From Deltaproteobacteria bacterium HGW-Deltaproteobacteria-18 (GTDB lineage: Bacteria > Desulfobacterota > Desulfovibrionia > Desulfovibrionales > Desulfomicrobiaceae): a stretch of DNA of 64,000 nt. A model generated the notes under the pieces. The model did no database searches, was not told the DNA's origin, and saw only the letters and a list, made by a program, of their open reading frames with translations. The stretch covers positions 82,146-146,145 of the forward strand of contig PHBE01000012.1 of NCBI GenBank assembly GCA_002841885.1. The letters run 5' to 3'. Shown here in pieces: positions 41,698-53,271 of the stretch. The stretch's first letter is position 1; the number at the start of each line of letters is the position of its first letter. Both the position numbers and the translations under genes were made by a program.

Positions 41698-42759
41698 CTA
41701 ACTTTCCACCAGGTATCCGCGGCGATTCTTCCAGGCGCCGAGCACCGACTGCACCAGCGAGGCCAGCGGGATGGCGAAAAATACGCCCCAAAAGCCCCAT
41801 ATGCCGCCGAAAATCAGGATAGCCGTGATGGAGGCGATGGGGTGCAGGTTGACGGCCCCGGACAGCAGCAACGGCACAAGCAGGTTGGCGTCCAGGAGTT
41901 GGATCACGAAATAGACGATCATGGCCCAGGTGAACTGCGCATCAAAACCCCACTGGATGAAGGCGATGATAAGCACAGGCACGGTCACGACCACGGCACC
42001 GATATACGGGATGATCACGGACAGGCCGACCAGAAGACTAAGGAGCATTGCGTAGTCCAACCCAAAAAACAAGAAGGAGGCGTAGGTCGCGATCCAGACG
42101 ATGAAGATTTCCCAGATCCGGCCGCGCACGTAGTTTCCGGCCTGGGTCTTGACGTCCATCCAGACCGTGCTGGCCAGGGTATGGTCCTGGGGCAGGAAGC
42201 TGCACAACCATCCAAGGATAACGTCCTTATCCTTGAGAAAGAAGAAGACCATGATCGGCATGAGCACCATGTAGACCACGAAGGAAAAGACGGAGCGCAC
42301 GGAGGACAGGGAAAAGGCCAGGACCTGCTGACCATACTGGGAAAACTGGGTGGTCAGGGAGTCGACCACTGTCTGCACCTGGGCCTCGGTCAGGATCGGA
42401 TACTGCCTCGGCAGGTGCACAAGGGCGTTCTGCGCCTTGGAGACGATCCAGGGGATGTTGTCGATGAGGTCCGTGATCTGGGACACCAATAGCGGCACCA
42501 GCGCCAGGATCATCACCGCCAGAAAAAGCATGAACAGCCCGAAAACCAGCACCACGGCCAGCATGCGCGGCCAGCGAAACGCGACCAGAAAACGCACCAC
42601 CCCCTCCAGAAGAAAAGAGATGACCACGCTGGCGATGACAGGGGCCAACAGATTGCCCACGGAGAGGACAATCGCCCCGCTGACGACCAGCACCAGAAAA
42701 AGGATGACCAGTTGCGTGTCGGAAAAAACGGCACTCATCCATCTGCGAAAAATTTCCAT
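41698..42759 (-). CDS. AI-2E/PerM-family permease
   Basis: A 353-residue membrane protein with about seven or eight hydrophobic segments. The central region (PRQYPILTEAQVQTVVDSLT) and the late motif IPYIGAVVVTVPVLIIA belong to the AI-2E transporter/PerM family. Some members export autoinducer-2, and others move Na+ or H+; the substrate here is unknown. The start at 42759 gives the typical length; upstream starts add a hydrophilic tail. Confidence 0.8.
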   Translation of the reverse strand: MEIFRRWMSAVFSDTQLVILFLVLVVSGAIVLSVGNLLAPVIASVVISFLLEGVVRFLVAFRWPRMLAVVLVFGLFMLFLAVMILALVPLLVSQITDLIDNIPWIVSKAQNALVHLPRQYPILTEAQVQTVVDSLTTQFSQYGQQVLAFSLSSVRSVFSFVVYMVLMPIMVFFFLKDKDVILGWLCSFLPQDHTLASTVWMDVKTQAGNYVRGRIWEIFIVWIATYASFLFFGLDYAMLLSLLVGLSVIIPYIGAVVVTVPVLIIAFIQWGFDAQFTWAMIVYFVIQLLDANLLVPLLLSGAVNLHPIASITAILIFGGIWGFWGVFFAIPLASLVQSVLGAWKNRRGYLVES

Positions 42760-42832
42760 GGGGGTTCTCACGTGCTCGGTGCAAAGACGCCACAGATATC
42801 TAGACACACCGTCGAGCGGCGTCAACACAACG

Positions 42833-42857
42833 AAAAAAGGCTGCCCGGAGGCAGCCT
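42833..42857 (-). terminator. Terminator of glnN
   Basis: AGGCTGC at 42838-42844 pairs with GCAGCCT at 42851-42857. A6 at 42833-42838 reads as T6 after the stem on the minus strand, 85 bases past the glnN stop. Confidence 0.85.
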
Positions 42858-42942
42858 GAAAATTCCGTGAACCGGCCGGTTTTCGGCAAAGACCTGGCGA
42901 GGGGAGGATGCGCTTCGACAGGCCGGTTCGGCGGAAAAAGGG

Positions 42943-45126
<2,184 letters not shown>

Positions 45127-45544
45127 GATATCCTCCAGGACAAGTTGATGTATGCTTTTATTGCTACGTTGATCCGTGTTTACAACTTCCAAGACATTAG
45201 CAATTCAGATGCCAAAAGCGCAACATACTGAAATATAAGAATGTCGCGAACTGAGCAAATAAATAGATTACATTTTTGAAATATGCAATCCCGACAATCT
45301 GGAATTAATCCGGAAATAAATTACAATTTTGCAAAACAGCCTCCAGCGTCGCTACATCCGGCATGGCGCGCCCTGCCTCCAGCATCGCGCATCGCAGCCT
45401 GGGCAAAACAATTGCCCCCGCCTGCCCTGCACAAAACATGCACATAAATGTAAACTTGAATTTGAAGCAGGCAAATAAGAGTTCAAAATTGTGCAATGTT
45501 CTGCTAACTTCAAGGCAATCCAAAACTCCAACCGGGAGCCACCC
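45127..45544. other. Divergent promoter region, glnN and HDOD gene
   Basis: A 418-base non-coding region that holds the sigma-54 promoter of glnN at 45199-45214 and the unknown promoter of the HDOD protein on the other strand. The middle is AT-rich with several short T/A runs. Confidence 0.5.
45199..45214 (-). promoter_or_regulatory. Sigma-54 promoter of glnN
   Basis: On the minus strand: TGGCAT-CTGAA-TTGCT, one base off consensus with correct GG-N10-GC spacing. Transcription would start near 45188, giving a leader of about 60 bases before the ATG at 45126. Confidence 0.8.
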
Positions 45545-46789
45545 ATGCCCGCAGCCGTTCCGAGCGCCACGAACCTGCATCTGCTGTCCAGGTATCCGAT
45601 CTTTACCGCCTCCAAGACAGTATGGGGTTACGAAATCCAGGCTACCTCGAGCCTTGCCCCGGGGCTGCCTCCAGACCCGGAACGGGCCAACGTCGGGGCA
45701 GCGGTCATCGCCGGTGACTACATCGGCCTGAACACCATCCTGGCCCGCAACAAGAAAATGCTCCTCTCCTACACCCGGGACCAGTTGCAAAAGCAGATCC
45801 CCTACGCCTTTCCGGCGCAATCCTCCGCCATCCTGATCAGCCCGGACTACCAGAACGACCCGGACCTGCTCCCGGCGCTGAAGCAGATGGCGGCGGACGG
45901 GCACACCATCGCCCTGGAGTGGAATGCCGCAATCACGCCTCAGGCCGCCCTCATGGAACTGGCCTCCGTGATCTGCCTTGGCTCCCCCGACATGGCCGAA
46001 GAGCTTGCAAAAATACCCAGGGCCGACAAGACCCTGATCGCGCGCAACGTGACCACCCGCGAAGAACTGGAACGGCTGCAAAACATGGGCATCTCCCTTT
46101 TCCAGGGGCGCTTCTTCAAGACCGCCGAGATCATCCCCGGCAAGAAGCTGTCCTCGCACCAGAATTCACGCCTGCAGATCCTGCGCATCATCGAGGCCGA
46201 ATCACCCAACCTGGACCAGCTGGCCCAGACCATCCAGGCCGACGTGAGCCTTTCCTACCGGCTGCTCACCTACCTCAACTCCCCGACTTTCGGGTTCATG
46301 CGCAAGATCGATTCCATCCGCCAGGCCATCACCCTTCTGGGCTGGGTCAACGTGCGCAACTGGCTGCGCGCCGTGCTGCTGGCAGACATCTCGCAGGGCG
46401 AGGAACAGGTCGAGCTCCTGCATCTTTCATTGTGGCGGGGAAAATTTCTGGAACAGACCGTCGCCGGTCACGACTACTGGGACTTCAAGCCCGACGAGAT
46501 GTTTCTGCTGGGCATGTTTTCGCTGCTCGACGCCATCCTCGGAATCCCCATGGCCGACGCCCTGGCCTTTCTGCCTTTGAACGACGCGCAGAAAAAAGCC
46601 CTGCGCGGCGAAAACACGACGGAATACATGCCGCTGCTCACGCTCATGCTGGCCTTCGAGGATCAGGATGCAGATGCGCCGGGTGCAATCCTCCAAGACC
46701 TGAATCTGGAGCAGGAAACCATGCGGCGGCTGTATCGCGAGGCAGGCGCCTGGGCTTCTTCCATCCTTGAAATCGGCCAAGGCGCCTGA
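45545..46789 (+). CDS. EAL-like/HDOD signalling protein (YuxH type)
   Basis: A 414-residue cytoplasmic protein. The N-terminal half resembles an EAL domain (LLSRYPIFTASKTVWGYEIQ) but lacks the EAL and metal motifs, so it is probably a degenerate cyclic-di-GMP domain. The C-terminal half is HDOD: QILRIIEAESPNLDQLAQTI, VSLSYRLLTYLNSPTFGF, IRQAITLLGWVNVRNWLRAV. The architecture is that of YuxH/CdgJ proteins, which affect motility. The start at 45545 follows GGGAG. Confidence 0.8.
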   Translation: MPAAVPSATNLHLLSRYPIFTASKTVWGYEIQATSSLAPGLPPDPERANVGAAVIAGDYIGLNTILARNKKMLLSYTRDQLQKQIPYAFPAQSSAILISPDYQNDPDLLPALKQMAADGHTIALEWNAAITPQAALMELASVICLGSPDMAEELAKIPRADKTLIARNVTTREELERLQNMGISLFQGRFFKTAEIIPGKKLSSHQNSRLQILRIIEAESPNLDQLAQTIQADVSLSYRLLTYLNSPTFGFMRKIDSIRQAITLLGWVNVRNWLRAVLLADISQGEEQVELLHLSLWRGKFLEQTVAGHDYWDFKPDEMFLLGMFSLLDAILGIPMADALAFLPLNDAQKKALRGENTTEYMPLLTLMLAFEDQDADAPGAILQDLNLEQETMRRLYREAGAWASSILEIGQGA

Positions 46790-46866
46790 CACCCTCCGGG
46801 GGGGGCTGACTGTTCCAAAAAACAAGATCCGCAGGCCGCTTGAAAGTGGTGAAATGCACGAAAACG

Positions 46867-46917
46867 AAAAAAAGCCAGGACGCAGTCATGCGCATGCATG
46901 AGCGTCCTGGCTTTTTT
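46867..46917. terminator. Shared bidirectional terminator
   Basis: AGCCAGGACGC at 46873-46883 pairs with GCGTCCTGGCT at 46902-46912; A7 precedes and T6 follows. It serves the plus-strand HDOD gene and the convergent glycogen phosphorylase gene. Confidence 0.9.
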
Positions 46918-46953
46918 CACCGACACAGCAGATCACCGTTATGAGGAAGCCTG

Positions 46954-49404
46954 TCAGGCCAGGGGCGAAACCTTCCAGATGTTCCGCGCGTACTCCATGA
47001 TCGAGCGATCGCTGGAGAATTTCCCCATGTTGGCCGTGTTCAGGATGGACATGCGCGTCCAAAGGGCAGGGTCCTCGTAGCATTTTGAGACCCGGGCCTG
47101 TTCCGCCACGTATTTCGCGTAATCAGCCAGGACCAGATAATAGTCGCCGTGGGACAGGAGCGAATCGACGATGGGCCTGAAAAGGGCCGGTGCCTCCGGC
47201 GAGAAGAATCCGGTGGAGATCATGTCCAGCGCTTTTTTGAGCTCGAGGTTGCTTTCGTAGATCTGCACCGGGTCATAGCCCCCGGAATGCAAACGGTGCA
47301 CATCTTCTTCGGTGTTGCCGAAGAGGAAGAAGTTGTCCTCCCCCACCACCTCCCTGATCTCTATGTTGGCCCCGTCCAGGGTGCCGATGGTCAGCGCCCC
47401 GTTGAGAGAGAACTTCATGTTGCCGGTGCCCGATGCCTCCATGCCCGCCGTGGATATCTGCTCGGACAGATCCGCGGCCGGGATGAGCTTTTCCGCCTGC
47501 GAGACGCAGTAGTTGGGCAGAAAAACGACCCGCAGGTCATTGCCCACGGCGGCATCGGCGTTCACGGCCTGGCCCACGGCGTTGACGAGCTTGATGATGA
47601 GCTTGGCCTGGAGATATCCCGGCGCGGCCTTGCCGGCAAAGAACACCGTGCGCGGAACGTGGTGCACGATGCTTTCCGAGCGGATGCGGTTGTAGAGGGT
47701 GATGACGTGCAGAACGTTCAGGATCTGCCTTTTGTACTCGTGGATGCGCTTGATGTGCATGTCGAAAAGCGTGGCCGGATTGATGCCCACGCCGAGTTTG
47801 CGCAGGACATAGCGGGCCAGGAGCTTCTTGTTGCGCTTGCGCACTTCCTGCCAGCGCTGCTGGAATTCAGGATCGTCGGCATGCGCGGCCAGTTCGGACA
47901 GATGCGACAGGTCATGAATCCACTCGGACCCGATGACGGAGCTGATCAGTTCGGACAGGGCCGGATTGGCCTGCATCAGCCAGCGCCGGGGAGTGATGCC
48001 GTTGGTAACGTTGGTGAACTTGCCGGGATAAAGAGTGTTGAAATCCTTGAACAGCCGCGTCTTGAGAATCTTCGAATGCAACTCGGCCACGCCGTTGACC
48101 GTGTGGCTGCCGACGATGGCCAGGTGGGCCATGCGCACCTGCTTTCCATCGTCCTCGGCGATCAGGGACAGAGACCTCAAAAGATCGACACGGCCCGGGA
48201 AACGCTGACCCACGTCATCCAGAAAGCGACGGTTGATCTCGAAGATGATCTGCAAATGCCTGGGCAGCATGCGCCCTATGAGTTCCACGGACCAGGTCTC
48301 CAGGGCCTCCGGCAGGACGGTGTGGTTGGTGTAGGAAAACGTCTTCTGACAGATGGTCCAGGCCGTCTCCCAGGTCAGGGCCTCTTCGTCGACCAGGATG
48401 CGCATGAGTTCCGCGATGCTGACGGCCGGATGGGTGTCGTTGAGCTGCACCGCGACCTGATCGGGAAAGCAGTCGAAAGAGGAGTAGTTGTTCTTGCGAA
48501 AACGCCGCAGAATGTCCTGGAACGTCGCGGCCACGAAGAAATACTGCTGCCGCAGCCTGAGCTCCTTGCCACGCGGGCTGGTGTCGTTGGGATAGAGAAC
48601 CTTGGAGATGTTCTCGCTCTCGACCTTGGACTGAACCGCGCCGATATAATCGCCCCGGTTGAAATGTTCGAGCTCGAAATCCCGGGTGGAGATGGCCTTC
48701 CACAGACGCATGTTGGTCACGTGACCGTTCTGATGACCGGGCACCATGATGTCGCAGGCCATGGCCATGACTGACTCCGTGTCCACCCAGCGGAAACGCT
48801 CGTGCCCGGCGCTGTCTTCGTAGGCCTCGCTGCGGCCGTAAAAATTGATCAGAAACATGAAATGCCCGCGCCTGAGCACCCAGGGGGAATCCTGACGCAG
48901 CCAGTTGTCGCAGCCTTCGTGCTGATAGCCATTGACGATGGTCTGATAAAAAATGCCGTAGTCGTAGAGAATGCCATACCCGTAACCGGGAATCTTGCAC
49001 GTGGCCATGGAGTCCATGTAGCATGAGGCCAAGCGGCCAAGGCCTCCGTTCCCGAGCCCCGGATTCCATTCCTCCTCGAGCAGTTCGTCCAGCTCCAGCC
49101 CGAAATCCCGCACCGCCTCGCGGCACTCCTCCTCCATGCCCAGGGCCTGAATATAGTTCATCAGGAACCGTCCGGGCAAAAATTCCAGGGACATGTAGTA
49201 AACGCGTTTGGTGATCGAGTCGTAATATGAGCGCTGGGTCTCAAGCCACTGGCCCAGCAGACGGTCGCGCACGCTGTAGCACAGGCCCAGATAGTAGCGT
49301 CCCTTGCGCGGGGGGAACGGGTCGCTGCCCAGGGTCAGGGCCACATGCCGCTGTATGTCGTCCTTCAGGGTCTCAACGTTCTTATTGATTTCAGGGTCCG
49401 TCAT
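46954..49404 (-). CDS. glgP: Glycogen/starch phosphorylase
   Basis: An 816-residue phosphorylase that releases glucose-1-phosphate from glycogen. The pyridoxal-phosphate site EASGTGNMKFSLNGALTIG is near residue 663, and other conserved blocks are NPGLGNGGLGRLASCYMDS, VAVQLNDTHPAVSIAELMR and ITPRRWL. The length is normal. AAGGAGGAGG precedes the ATG. A UGPase gene further right in the window handles the same sugar phosphate. Confidence 0.95.
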   Translation of the reverse strand: MTDPEINKNVETLKDDIQRHVALTLGSDPFPPRKGRYYLGLCYSVRDRLLGQWLETQRSYYDSITKRVYYMSLEFLPGRFLMNYIQALGMEEECREAVRDFGLELDELLEEEWNPGLGNGGLGRLASCYMDSMATCKIPGYGYGILYDYGIFYQTIVNGYQHEGCDNWLRQDSPWVLRRGHFMFLINFYGRSEAYEDSAGHERFRWVDTESVMAMACDIMVPGHQNGHVTNMRLWKAISTRDFELEHFNRGDYIGAVQSKVESENISKVLYPNDTSPRGKELRLRQQYFFVAATFQDILRRFRKNNYSSFDCFPDQVAVQLNDTHPAVSIAELMRILVDEEALTWETAWTICQKTFSYTNHTVLPEALETWSVELIGRMLPRHLQIIFEINRRFLDDVGQRFPGRVDLLRSLSLIAEDDGKQVRMAHLAIVGSHTVNGVAELHSKILKTRLFKDFNTLYPGKFTNVTNGITPRRWLMQANPALSELISSVIGSEWIHDLSHLSELAAHADDPEFQQRWQEVRKRNKKLLARYVLRKLGVGINPATLFDMHIKRIHEYKRQILNVLHVITLYNRIRSESIVHHVPRTVFFAGKAAPGYLQAKLIIKLVNAVGQAVNADAAVGNDLRVVFLPNYCVSQAEKLIPAADLSEQISTAGMEASGTGNMKFSLNGALTIGTLDGANIEIREVVGEDNFFLFGNTEEDVHRLHSGGYDPVQIYESNLELKKALDMISTGFFSPEAPALFRPIVDSLLSHGDYYLVLADYAKYVAEQARVSKCYEDPALWTRMSILNTANMGKFSSDRSIMEYARNIWKVSPLA

Positions 49405-49532
49405 CTTGCCTCCTCCTTGGAACCGTCTCTTTCATGCATTTTGATCCTGGCTAACATAAAATAGCACCAAGAGAAACAAGCGCCTTTACAGCCCCGGCAC
49501 AAATCTTACCTGTCCAAGAAAGGAGACAAGCC

Positions 49533-50012
49533 ATGAGAAAATGCCCGAAAACGACAAGGTTGCTTCTGTTAATAGCCCTCATTTTATGGCCCGCGGGAGG
49601 ATACTCGATGGACAAGATCACGAAGACAGACGCCCAGTGGCGGGAAATATTGAGCCCCGAACAGTACCATGTGCTGCGCGAAAAGGGTACCGAACCCGCC
49701 TTCAGCGGACAATACAACGAAAATCACGAAAAAGGAACGTATGTTTGCGCTGGCTGTGAGACCCCGCTCTTCCACTCCGACGCCAAATTCGATTCGGGAA
49801 CAGGCTGGCCCAGTTTTTTCAAGCCACTAGACGAAACGCATATCGCAAAGCATGAAGACAAATCCTGGTTCATGGTCCGCACCGAAGTGCTCTGCGCTGT
49901 CTGTGACGGACATCTGGGCCATGTATTCCCCGATGGACCAGAGCCCACTGGATTGCGTTACTGCATCAATTCCCTTGCTCTGCAATTTAAACCCGAAGCC
50001 TCTGATAAATAG
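49533..50012 (+). CDS. msrB: Exported peptide methionine-(R)-sulfoxide reductase
   Basis: A 159-residue protein. The N terminus (KTTRLLLLIALILWPAGGYS) is a signal peptide, so repair occurs outside the cytoplasm. The MsrB core follows: CAGCETPLF and CAVCDGHLGHVF hold the four zinc cysteines, GTGWPSF is the substrate loop, and RYCINSLAL carries the catalytic Cys. The enzyme reduces methionine-R-sulfoxide in oxidised envelope proteins. AGGAG lies 8 bases before the start. Confidence 0.92.
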   Translation: MRKCPKTTRLLLLIALILWPAGGYSMDKITKTDAQWREILSPEQYHVLREKGTEPAFSGQYNENHEKGTYVCAGCETPLFHSDAKFDSGTGWPSFFKPLDETHIAKHEDKSWFMVRTEVLCAVCDGHLGHVFPDGPEPTGLRYCINSLALQFKPEASDK

Positions 50013-50018
50013 CGATAA

Positions 50019-50052
50019 ATGTCCGGAAAGAAAAAGATTTCTTTCCGGACAT
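50019..50052 (+). terminator. 15-bp hairpin after msrB
   Basis: 50019-50033 pairs perfectly with 50038-50052 around AAGA (core TGTCCGG/CCGGACA). There is no T run after it, so it may act as a weak terminator or an mRNA 3' stabiliser. Confidence 0.6.
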
Positions 50053-50230
50053 CCTACCTGGACCGACAAGCACATTCAGGGTTGCATCGATGGTGCCGTT
50101 GGGTTAAAGACTTCGACTGTTATGAAGTATTGTTTCCATGCGGCCGGCACTTTTCCGCTCCCTTCTCCCCGATTTCACTCCCCCTCTCCCTTTGCCGGCA
50201 GCATCACCCCAAGCACGATGAGGTACACAC

Positions 50231-50713
50231 ATGAATAATCATGGAGTATTTGTCGTCACCTCGCTTTTTTTCGTCATGATCGCCTCTCTGGTAGGGTTTG
50301 CCGCCTACAACGGAACCAGGCTGGAGACGACCCGGCGCTACGAAGCCCGGATCGCGACGATGCAAGAGGAACGACAGGAACTGACCCGCCAGGTGGCGGA
50401 GCTCCGGAACAGATGGGTCAAGGAAGTGACCGTCACGGCCTACAGTCCGACCGTTGAAGAATGCGGGCCCGATCCGCAAACAACGGCCAGCATGGGCAAG
50501 GCAAGGCCAGGAATTGTCGCGGTGAGCAGGGATCTGTTCGATGAAGGATGGGTCTTCGGCAAGAAGGTCTACGTCAAAGGGCACGGGATCTTTGAAATCG
50601 CGGATCTGATGAGCAAGCGCTACACGCAGCGCATGGACATCTTCTTTCCGGACACCGATCAGGCCCGGCAATTCGGGAAGAAACAAGTCACGGTGGCCCT
50701 GCTGGCCAGCTGA
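50231..50713 (+). CDS. Membrane-anchored 3D-domain protein
   Basis: A 160-residue protein with an N-terminal transmembrane helix (about 6-26), a short coiled coil (about 35-60), and a 3D domain (VTVTAYSPTVEECGPDPQTT, then GIVAVSRDLF, KVYVKGHGIFEIAD and TQRMDIFFPD). The three conserved aspartates give the domain its name; related folds occur in lytic transglycosylases such as MltA and in Rpf/Stp-type cell-wall proteins. It probably acts on peptidoglycan in the periplasm. Confidence 0.8.
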   Translation: MNNHGVFVVTSLFFVMIASLVGFAAYNGTRLETTRRYEARIATMQEERQELTRQVAELRNRWVKEVTVTAYSPTVEECGPDPQTTASMGKARPGIVAVSRDLFDEGWVFGKKVYVKGHGIFEIADLMSKRYTQRMDIFFPDTDQARQFGKKQVTVALLAS

Positions 50714-50714
50714 A

Positions 50715-50746
50715 TAAAAAAGGGGTGCACGGGCACCCCTTCTCTT
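50715..50746. terminator. Terminator between 3D and Dabb genes
   Basis: GGGGTGC at 50721-50727 pairs with GCACCCC at 50732-50738, with A6 before and TTCTCTTTT after. It separates convergent genes. Confidence 0.85.
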
Positions 50747-50794
50747 TTGGGGAGAATGCGATTCAAGCTCCCCGTCGGTTCAGAAATCCACTGC

Positions 50795-51097
50795 CTAGAA
50801 GTTGTAATCCGCCATGCGCCTCTCGGCGGCCACGGCCGAGACGAAGGCCACGCATTTCTGGTGTTCGGGGTGGACCTGGTACGTCTGCAGGTCTTCGGGA
50901 GAATCGAAGACCGTGTACAGGACCACCTCGGTCTCGGGTATGGAGGCAAAAACGTCCGTGCTGACGACCAGGGTGCGCAGCTGGGGGATGAGTCCCGGCA
51001 GGGCCCCGAGCATGTCCTTCATGATCGCCGCGTTTTCCGCCGCACTCCGACCCTCTGCGGTCTCCTTCAGTTTCCACATCACAATATGTCCGACCAT
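50795..51097 (-). CDS. Dabb (stress-responsive alpha/beta barrel) protein
   Basis: A 100-residue ferredoxin-like-fold protein: MVGHIVMWKLKE strand, IMKDMLGALPGLIPQLRTLV helix, VVLYTVFDSPEDLQTYQVHP and HQKCVAFV. The family forms dimeric barrels; functions vary and are mostly unknown. The ATG at 51097 has GGAGG 4 bases upstream. It follows nadD by 10 bases and is probably co-transcribed with proA-nadD. Confidence 0.8.
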   Translation of the reverse strand: MVGHIVMWKLKETAEGRSAAENAAIMKDMLGALPGLIPQLRTLVVSTDVFASIPETEVVLYTVFDSPEDLQTYQVHPEHQKCVAFVSAVAAERRMADYNF

Positions 51098-51107
51098 GAT
51101 TCCTCCA

Positions 51108-51782
51108 TTAGGGTGATACGTTCCAGCAATCCTTGAAAATCCGTGGTTCGGACAACATCCGCCCCCGGACCGCTTCCGGCACGAGCCCGCTCGTTTCGAG
51201 GCCCGCACAAAATTTTTCCCGCACCATGCTCGCGCTGACATCCAGACGCGCCATGGGCACCAGCATGACCCGGCGACCTGCCGCGATGCGCCGCACGCCC
51301 GGCCCTTCCTCCCGCCATTCCCAGTGCCTGTCCAGAAAATCGTCCACTGCCGCCTGCCCCAGCCCGAGCCGGTCCACCACGGCAATGTCGGCCAAGAGCG
51401 GCAGCTCCAGCCCACGGTGCCAGTCGGGCAGGGTCATAAAATCCGGACTGCCGAGAACAAAGACATGATTGGTATCCGGAAACATTGCACACAGGCGGGT
51501 CAGGGTCGCATACGAATATGAAGGGACGGGCATCTCGCCCTCCAGGGCGCTGACCCCCAGCCCCTCCACCCCTTCCACCGCCTGGCGCAGCAGGGTCAGG
51601 CGCAGGCCGAAATCGAGCAGCCCCGACTCGCCCTTGTGCGGGGGGACCTTGGCGGGCAGAAGATCCACCCGCTCAAGCCCAAGCGCCTCACGGGCTTCGA
51701 TGGCCATGCGCAGATGCCCGTTGTGCACGGGGTTGAATGATCCGCCGAGAATCCCCACCGAACCGGACAAGGGTCTAGACAC
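51108..51782 (-). CDS. nadD: Nicotinate-nucleotide adenylyltransferase
   Basis: A 224-residue enzyme that joins ATP and nicotinate mononucleotide in NAD synthesis. The nucleotidyltransferase motif GGSFNPVHNGHL is near residue 13, and DVSASMVREKF replaces the usual ISST-x-IR at the C-terminal side. The start is GTG at 51782, inside the end of proA (8-base overlap), indicating coupled translation. Confidence 0.9.
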   Translation of the reverse strand: MSRPLSGSVGILGGSFNPVHNGHLRMAIEAREALGLERVDLLPAKVPPHKGESGLLDFGLRLTLLRQAVEGVEGLGVSALEGEMPVPSYSYATLTRLCAMFPDTNHVFVLGSPDFMTLPDWHRGLELPLLADIAVVDRLGLGQAAVDDFLDRHWEWREEGPGVRRIAAGRRVMLVPMARLDVSASMVREKFCAGLETSGLVPEAVRGRMLSEPRIFKDCWNVSP

Positions 51783-53034
51783 GCACCTGTCCTTCTCCGA
51801 AGACGATGTACTTGAGGCTGGTCAGTTCCTTTACGCCCATGGGACCGTAGGCATGGATCTTCGAGGTGCTGATGCCGATCTCGGCGCCAAGCCCCAGTTC
51901 TCCGCCATCGTTGAAGCGAGTGGAGGCGTTGATGAGCACGCAGGAGGCGTCCACCGTCCGCAGAAAGCGCATGGCCCGGTCATGGGTGCGGGTCAGGATG
52001 GCTTCGGAATGGCCCGAGCCGTAGCGCGCGATATGATCCTCGGCCTCGGCCTGGGTGTCGACGATCTTCACAGCCAGGGTCAGGGACAGAAACTCGCGTC
52101 CGAAATCATCGGCATCGGCGGGCGTGGCCGTTGCACCAAGAAACGGCAGGGAGCGCGGACAGGCGCGAAAAGACACGCCCTGAGGCGCCAGGGAGGCGGC
52201 CAGACGGGGCAGGAATTCCCGCGCGATACCCTCGTGCACCAGCAGGCATTCCAGGGCATTGCACACGCCCGGACGCTGCACCTTGGCGTTCTCGACGATG
52301 GGCAGGGCCTGTTCCTGATCCGCGTCCTTGTGCATATAGATGTGGCAGACGCCTTTGTAATGCTTGAGGACAGGCATGGTCGCGTCCTTGACCACGGCCC
52401 GGATGAGGCCTTCGCCGCCGCGCGGGATGACCACGTCGATGTATTCGTCCAGGGCCAGAAGATGTTTCACCGCGGCCCGGTCCGTGGTCGGCACGATCTG
52501 AACGCAGCCCTCGGGCAACCCGGCCGCATCCAGGGCCCGGCGCAAGAGGCCGCCCAGGATCTGGTTGGAGTGGTAGGCTTCGGAACCTCCGCGCAGGATA
52601 ACGCTGTTGCCGGCCTTGAGGCAGAGAATGGCTGCGTCGATGGTCACGTTGGGGCGGGATTCGTAGATGATGGCAATGACGCCCAGAGGAATGCGCATGC
52701 GCCCGACGAGCAGTCCGTTGGGGCGCTTGATCATGCCCTCAACCTCTCCCACGGGGTCGGACAGGGAGGCCACGTGACGACAGGCGCTGGCCATGGAGTC
52801 CACGCCGCCATCAGTGATGCGCAGGCGGTCGATCCGCGCCTCGTCCAGTCCGCCCGCGCGCGCGGCTTCCAGATCAAGGGTGTTGGCCGCAAAAATTTCC
52901 TGCCGAGAATCGTGCAGCAGATCGGCCAGAGCCAGAAGCGCCTTGTTGCGCTCAAGGCCCGTGGCCGTGGCCAGTGTCCTAGCGGCGGTCCGTGCCGATG
53001 CGGCCAGGTCGCGCATTTGTGATTCCAGATTCAT
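51775..53034 (-). CDS. proA: Gamma-glutamyl phosphate reductase
   Basis: A 419-residue aldehyde-dehydrogenase-like enzyme of proline synthesis; it reduces gamma-glutamyl phosphate to glutamate semialdehyde. The catalytic Cys is in RPGVCNALEC near residue 257. NAD(P)-binding and family blocks (SRPNVTIDAAILCLKAGNSV and GLGAEIGISTSKIHAYGPMG) are present. AGGAG precedes the start by 7 bases. proB is not in the window. Confidence 0.93.
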   Translation of the reverse strand: MNLESQMRDLAASARTAARTLATATGLERNKALLALADLLHDSRQEIFAANTLDLEAARAGGLDEARIDRLRITDGGVDSMASACRHVASLSDPVGEVEGMIKRPNGLLVGRMRIPLGVIAIIYESRPNVTIDAAILCLKAGNSVILRGGSEAYHSNQILGGLLRRALDAAGLPEGCVQIVPTTDRAAVKHLLALDEYIDVVIPRGGEGLIRAVVKDATMPVLKHYKGVCHIYMHKDADQEQALPIVENAKVQRPGVCNALECLLVHEGIAREFLPRLAASLAPQGVSFRACPRSLPFLGATATPADADDFGREFLSLTLAVKIVDTQAEAEDHIARYGSGHSEAILTRTHDRAMRFLRTVDASCVLINASTRFNDGGELGLGAEIGISTSKIHAYGPMGVKELTSLKYIVFGEGQVRV

Positions 53035-53271
53035 CCTTCGCTCCTGTCTGTGTTGAAAAAAGATCCAAAGCCGAAAATATTATTCATCAAAGACTATACC
53101 AACGCCGCGCCGCAGGCAAGAATACTTCACCCGCGCCCCTCTTTGAAGACCTGATATCCTATGATTCCGGCATGTTTTACACCTACGCATTCCCTTTGAC
53201 CTTTTCCGAGATTGCCTATAAACAGACTGGGCTTTTACAATAATGGCAATTCGAATCAAAGGAGCCTTTCC

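Noticed and set aside
47149..48774. 541-codon open frame antisense to glgP
   Set aside because: Same reason: shadow of a well-conserved gene in GC-rich DNA, no family features.
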